From the NCBI GenBank assembly GCA_016292705.1, contig JAEDHZ010000086.1, positions 1-6,616 of the forward strand: a stretch of DNA of 6,616 bases, in the 5' to 3' direction. The notes under the pieces were generated by a model. That model saw nothing but the letters and a program-made list of their open reading frames with translations. It ran no database searches and was not told the origin of the DNA. The stretch is from Clostridiaceae bacterium (lineage in GTDB: Bacteria; Bacillota; Clostridia; Oscillospirales; Acutalibacteraceae). This document shows positions 5,935 to 6,616 of the stretch, piece by piece (position 1 is the stretch's first letter; the number at the start of each line of letters is the position of its first letter). The position numbers and the translations under genes are program-made.

Positions 5935-6120
5935 TCATGCAGTCTCGGAAATGAAGTCAGCGTCAAAGCACGAGCAGGAGACATAGTTTTCTCTGCTGTC
6001 GGCATTCTTTGCGTTTTTCTTTTCAATGAGCTTTGTAACAGCAACATAAATGCCTGCGACAGCTGCACAAACGGCTGCAACGATTGCGAAAATTTTAAGA
6101 ATCTTCTTGAAAGTATCCAT
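5935..6120 (-). CDS. Small single-span membrane protein, function unknown
   Basis: A 61-residue protein that I cannot assign to a named family. Residues 1-9 are basic (MDTFKKILK). Residues ~10-32 form one hydrophobic, alanine- and valine-rich membrane helix (IFAIVAAVCAAVAGIYVAV), followed by the basic patch KLIEKKNAK (30-38). The tail ENYVSCSCFDADF (44-56) is polar and acidic with a Cys-Ser-Cys pair at 49-51. ATG 6120 is chosen because GGAGG (6134 to 6130) lies 9 bases upstream. The earlier in-frame ATG at 6153 overlaps the -10 box and cannot be transcribed from this promoter. Its own promoter and terminator show a real, independently expressed gene. The compact tail could bind a metal, carry a disulfide or contact a partner; all of this is inference. 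Confidence 0.72.
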   Translation of the reverse strand: MDTFKKILKIFAIVAAVCAAVAGIYVAVTKLIEKKNAKNADSRENYVSCSCFDADFISETA

Positions 6121-6151
6121 ATCAGATGTCCTCCACATATTTATTGAGCAC

Positions 6152-6180
6152 ATTATATCACGAAGAATCTGTCAAGTCAA
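6152..6180 (-). promoter_or_regulatory. Sigma-A promoter of the small membrane-protein gene
   Basis: On the minus strand TTGACT (6180 to 6175) and TATAAT (6157 to 6152) are separated by 17 bases: five of six and six of six matches to consensus. Transcription would start near 6145, giving a leader of about 25 bases with GGAGG inside it. The promoter lies in the gap after the stop codon of the upstream partial gene. Confidence 0.82.
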
Positions 6181-6227
6181 CAATAATACGGGCTATTTAT
6201 TTAAGAAAATTTCGTTTGAACAACAAA

Positions 6228-6616
6228 TCAATAGCTGATACGGTAGTTGCTGACATAGTTTCCGTGGAGTTCAACCGTTATCGGAACAAGAAGCATTTTT
6301 CCGCTTCCGTCCGCTTTTGAAACAACGAGCGTGTGTGTCATTGAGGTTATGCGTCCGTTGCTGTCAATTTCTGCTTCTATCGTTGAGTTGTCATAGGTGA
6401 TGTTAAGCTCATTGATGTTTGCCGAGGAGGGGAGACCGAGCGAGTCAATGTCAATGACTTCCATTGCGGTTGAGTAGCCTGCCGCAGGGGTGGAAAGCGT
6501 CTGGGTTGATTGACCCAGAGTGATGCTGAGTTTATATCCTCCCCCGGAGCTTTGAACTGCCGAAGCGGATGTGACATTGCTTTCGGAAAGCTGTGCCTGT
6601 TGGGAAATCGGAGCGA
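6228..6616 (-). CDS. Partial unrecognised gene, C-terminal 128 residues
   Basis: The frame is open from the right edge of the window (first complete codon at 6614) to a TGA at 6228-6230, so the gene starts outside. The internal Met at 6464 has no ribosome binding site and is not taken as the start. The visible part starts as a Gln/Ser-rich stretch (APISQQAQLSESNVTSAS), then gives alternating hydrophobic and polar strands rich in Thr, Ser and Asn (YKLSITLG, INELNITYDNSTIEAEID, GRITSMTHTLVVSK, LLVPITVELHGNYV). This suggests a beta-rich, probably extracellular or lipoprotein C-terminal domain. The segment with an N-G-R-I-T-S-M turn resembles secreted Clostridia proteins of unknown function, which is an impression rather than an assignment. 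No clear terminator follows the stop, so some read-through into the small gene is possible. Confidence 0.7.
   Translation of the reverse strand, partial: APISQQAQLSESNVTSASAVQSSGGGYKLSITLGQSTQTLSTPAAGYSTAMEVIDIDSLGLPSSANINELNITYDNSTIEAEIDSNGRITSMTHTLVVSKADGSGKMLLVPITVELHGNYVSNYRISY

Noticed and set aside
6500..6519. Perfect 7-base inverted repeat TCTGGGT/ACCCAGA
   Set aside because: It lies inside the coding region of the partial gene with no T tract; the codons are ordinary (LGQSTQTL), so chance is the simplest explanation.
1..6616. Search for tRNA, rRNA, CRISPR array, insertion sequence, or toxin-antitoxin pair
   Set aside because: No conserved RNA motifs, regular spacer-repeat pattern, transposase frame or paired small genes were seen.

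Overview
The window looks like chromosomal DNA from a gut-type Clostridia, probably an Oscillospiraceae/Ruminococcaceae-like Firmicute. This rests on sigma-A promoters close to consensus (TTGACA/TATAAT), AGGTGA/GGAGG-type ribosome binding sites, Rho-independent terminators, and secreted proteins of kinds common in that group: a tail-lysozyme-like hydrolase with Fn3 domains and a BspA-type leucine-rich-repeat protein. The taxonomic placement is inference, since no rRNA or marker gene is present.

Layout. Positions 1-450 hold no gene. They contain a long AT-rich hairpin (164-206), a GC-rich patch with helically phased GGGGC repeats (263-315), a full-consensus sigma-A promoter (300-328) and a structured 5' leader. 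On the + strand follow a secreted lysozyme-like protein with three Fn3-like domains (451-1986), a terminator hairpin (2004-2036), an extended -10 promoter (2067-2095) and a single-gene unit for an FAD-dependent oxidoreductase of the geranylgeranyl reductase/FixC type (2150-3586). A 401-bp gap follows, carrying a bidirectional terminator (3870-3910) that separates it from the minus-strand genes.

On the minus strand, reading right to left, are the C-terminal 128 residues of an unrecognised gene that runs off the window (6228-6616), a 61-residue single-span membrane protein with its own promoter and terminator (5935-6120), and a 616-residue secreted BspA-like leucine-rich-repeat protein (3988-5838).

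How they relate. The lysozyme-like protein and the LRR protein are both exported and share a C-terminal design: a short Cys/His-Cys-x-x-Cys element followed by Fn3-like domains. Both may therefore act at the cell surface on wall polymers, proteins or neighbouring cells. The oxidoreductase seems an independent metabolic or lipid-modifying unit. Nothing here forms an obvious multi-gene system; I saw no CRISPR array, tRNA, rRNA, transposase or toxin-antitoxin pair. The points most worth a second look are the shared Cys/His-Fn3 module, the near-identical terminator stems flanking the oxidoreductase gene, the phased repeats at the lysozyme promoter, and the small membrane protein with a Cys-Ser-Cys tail.
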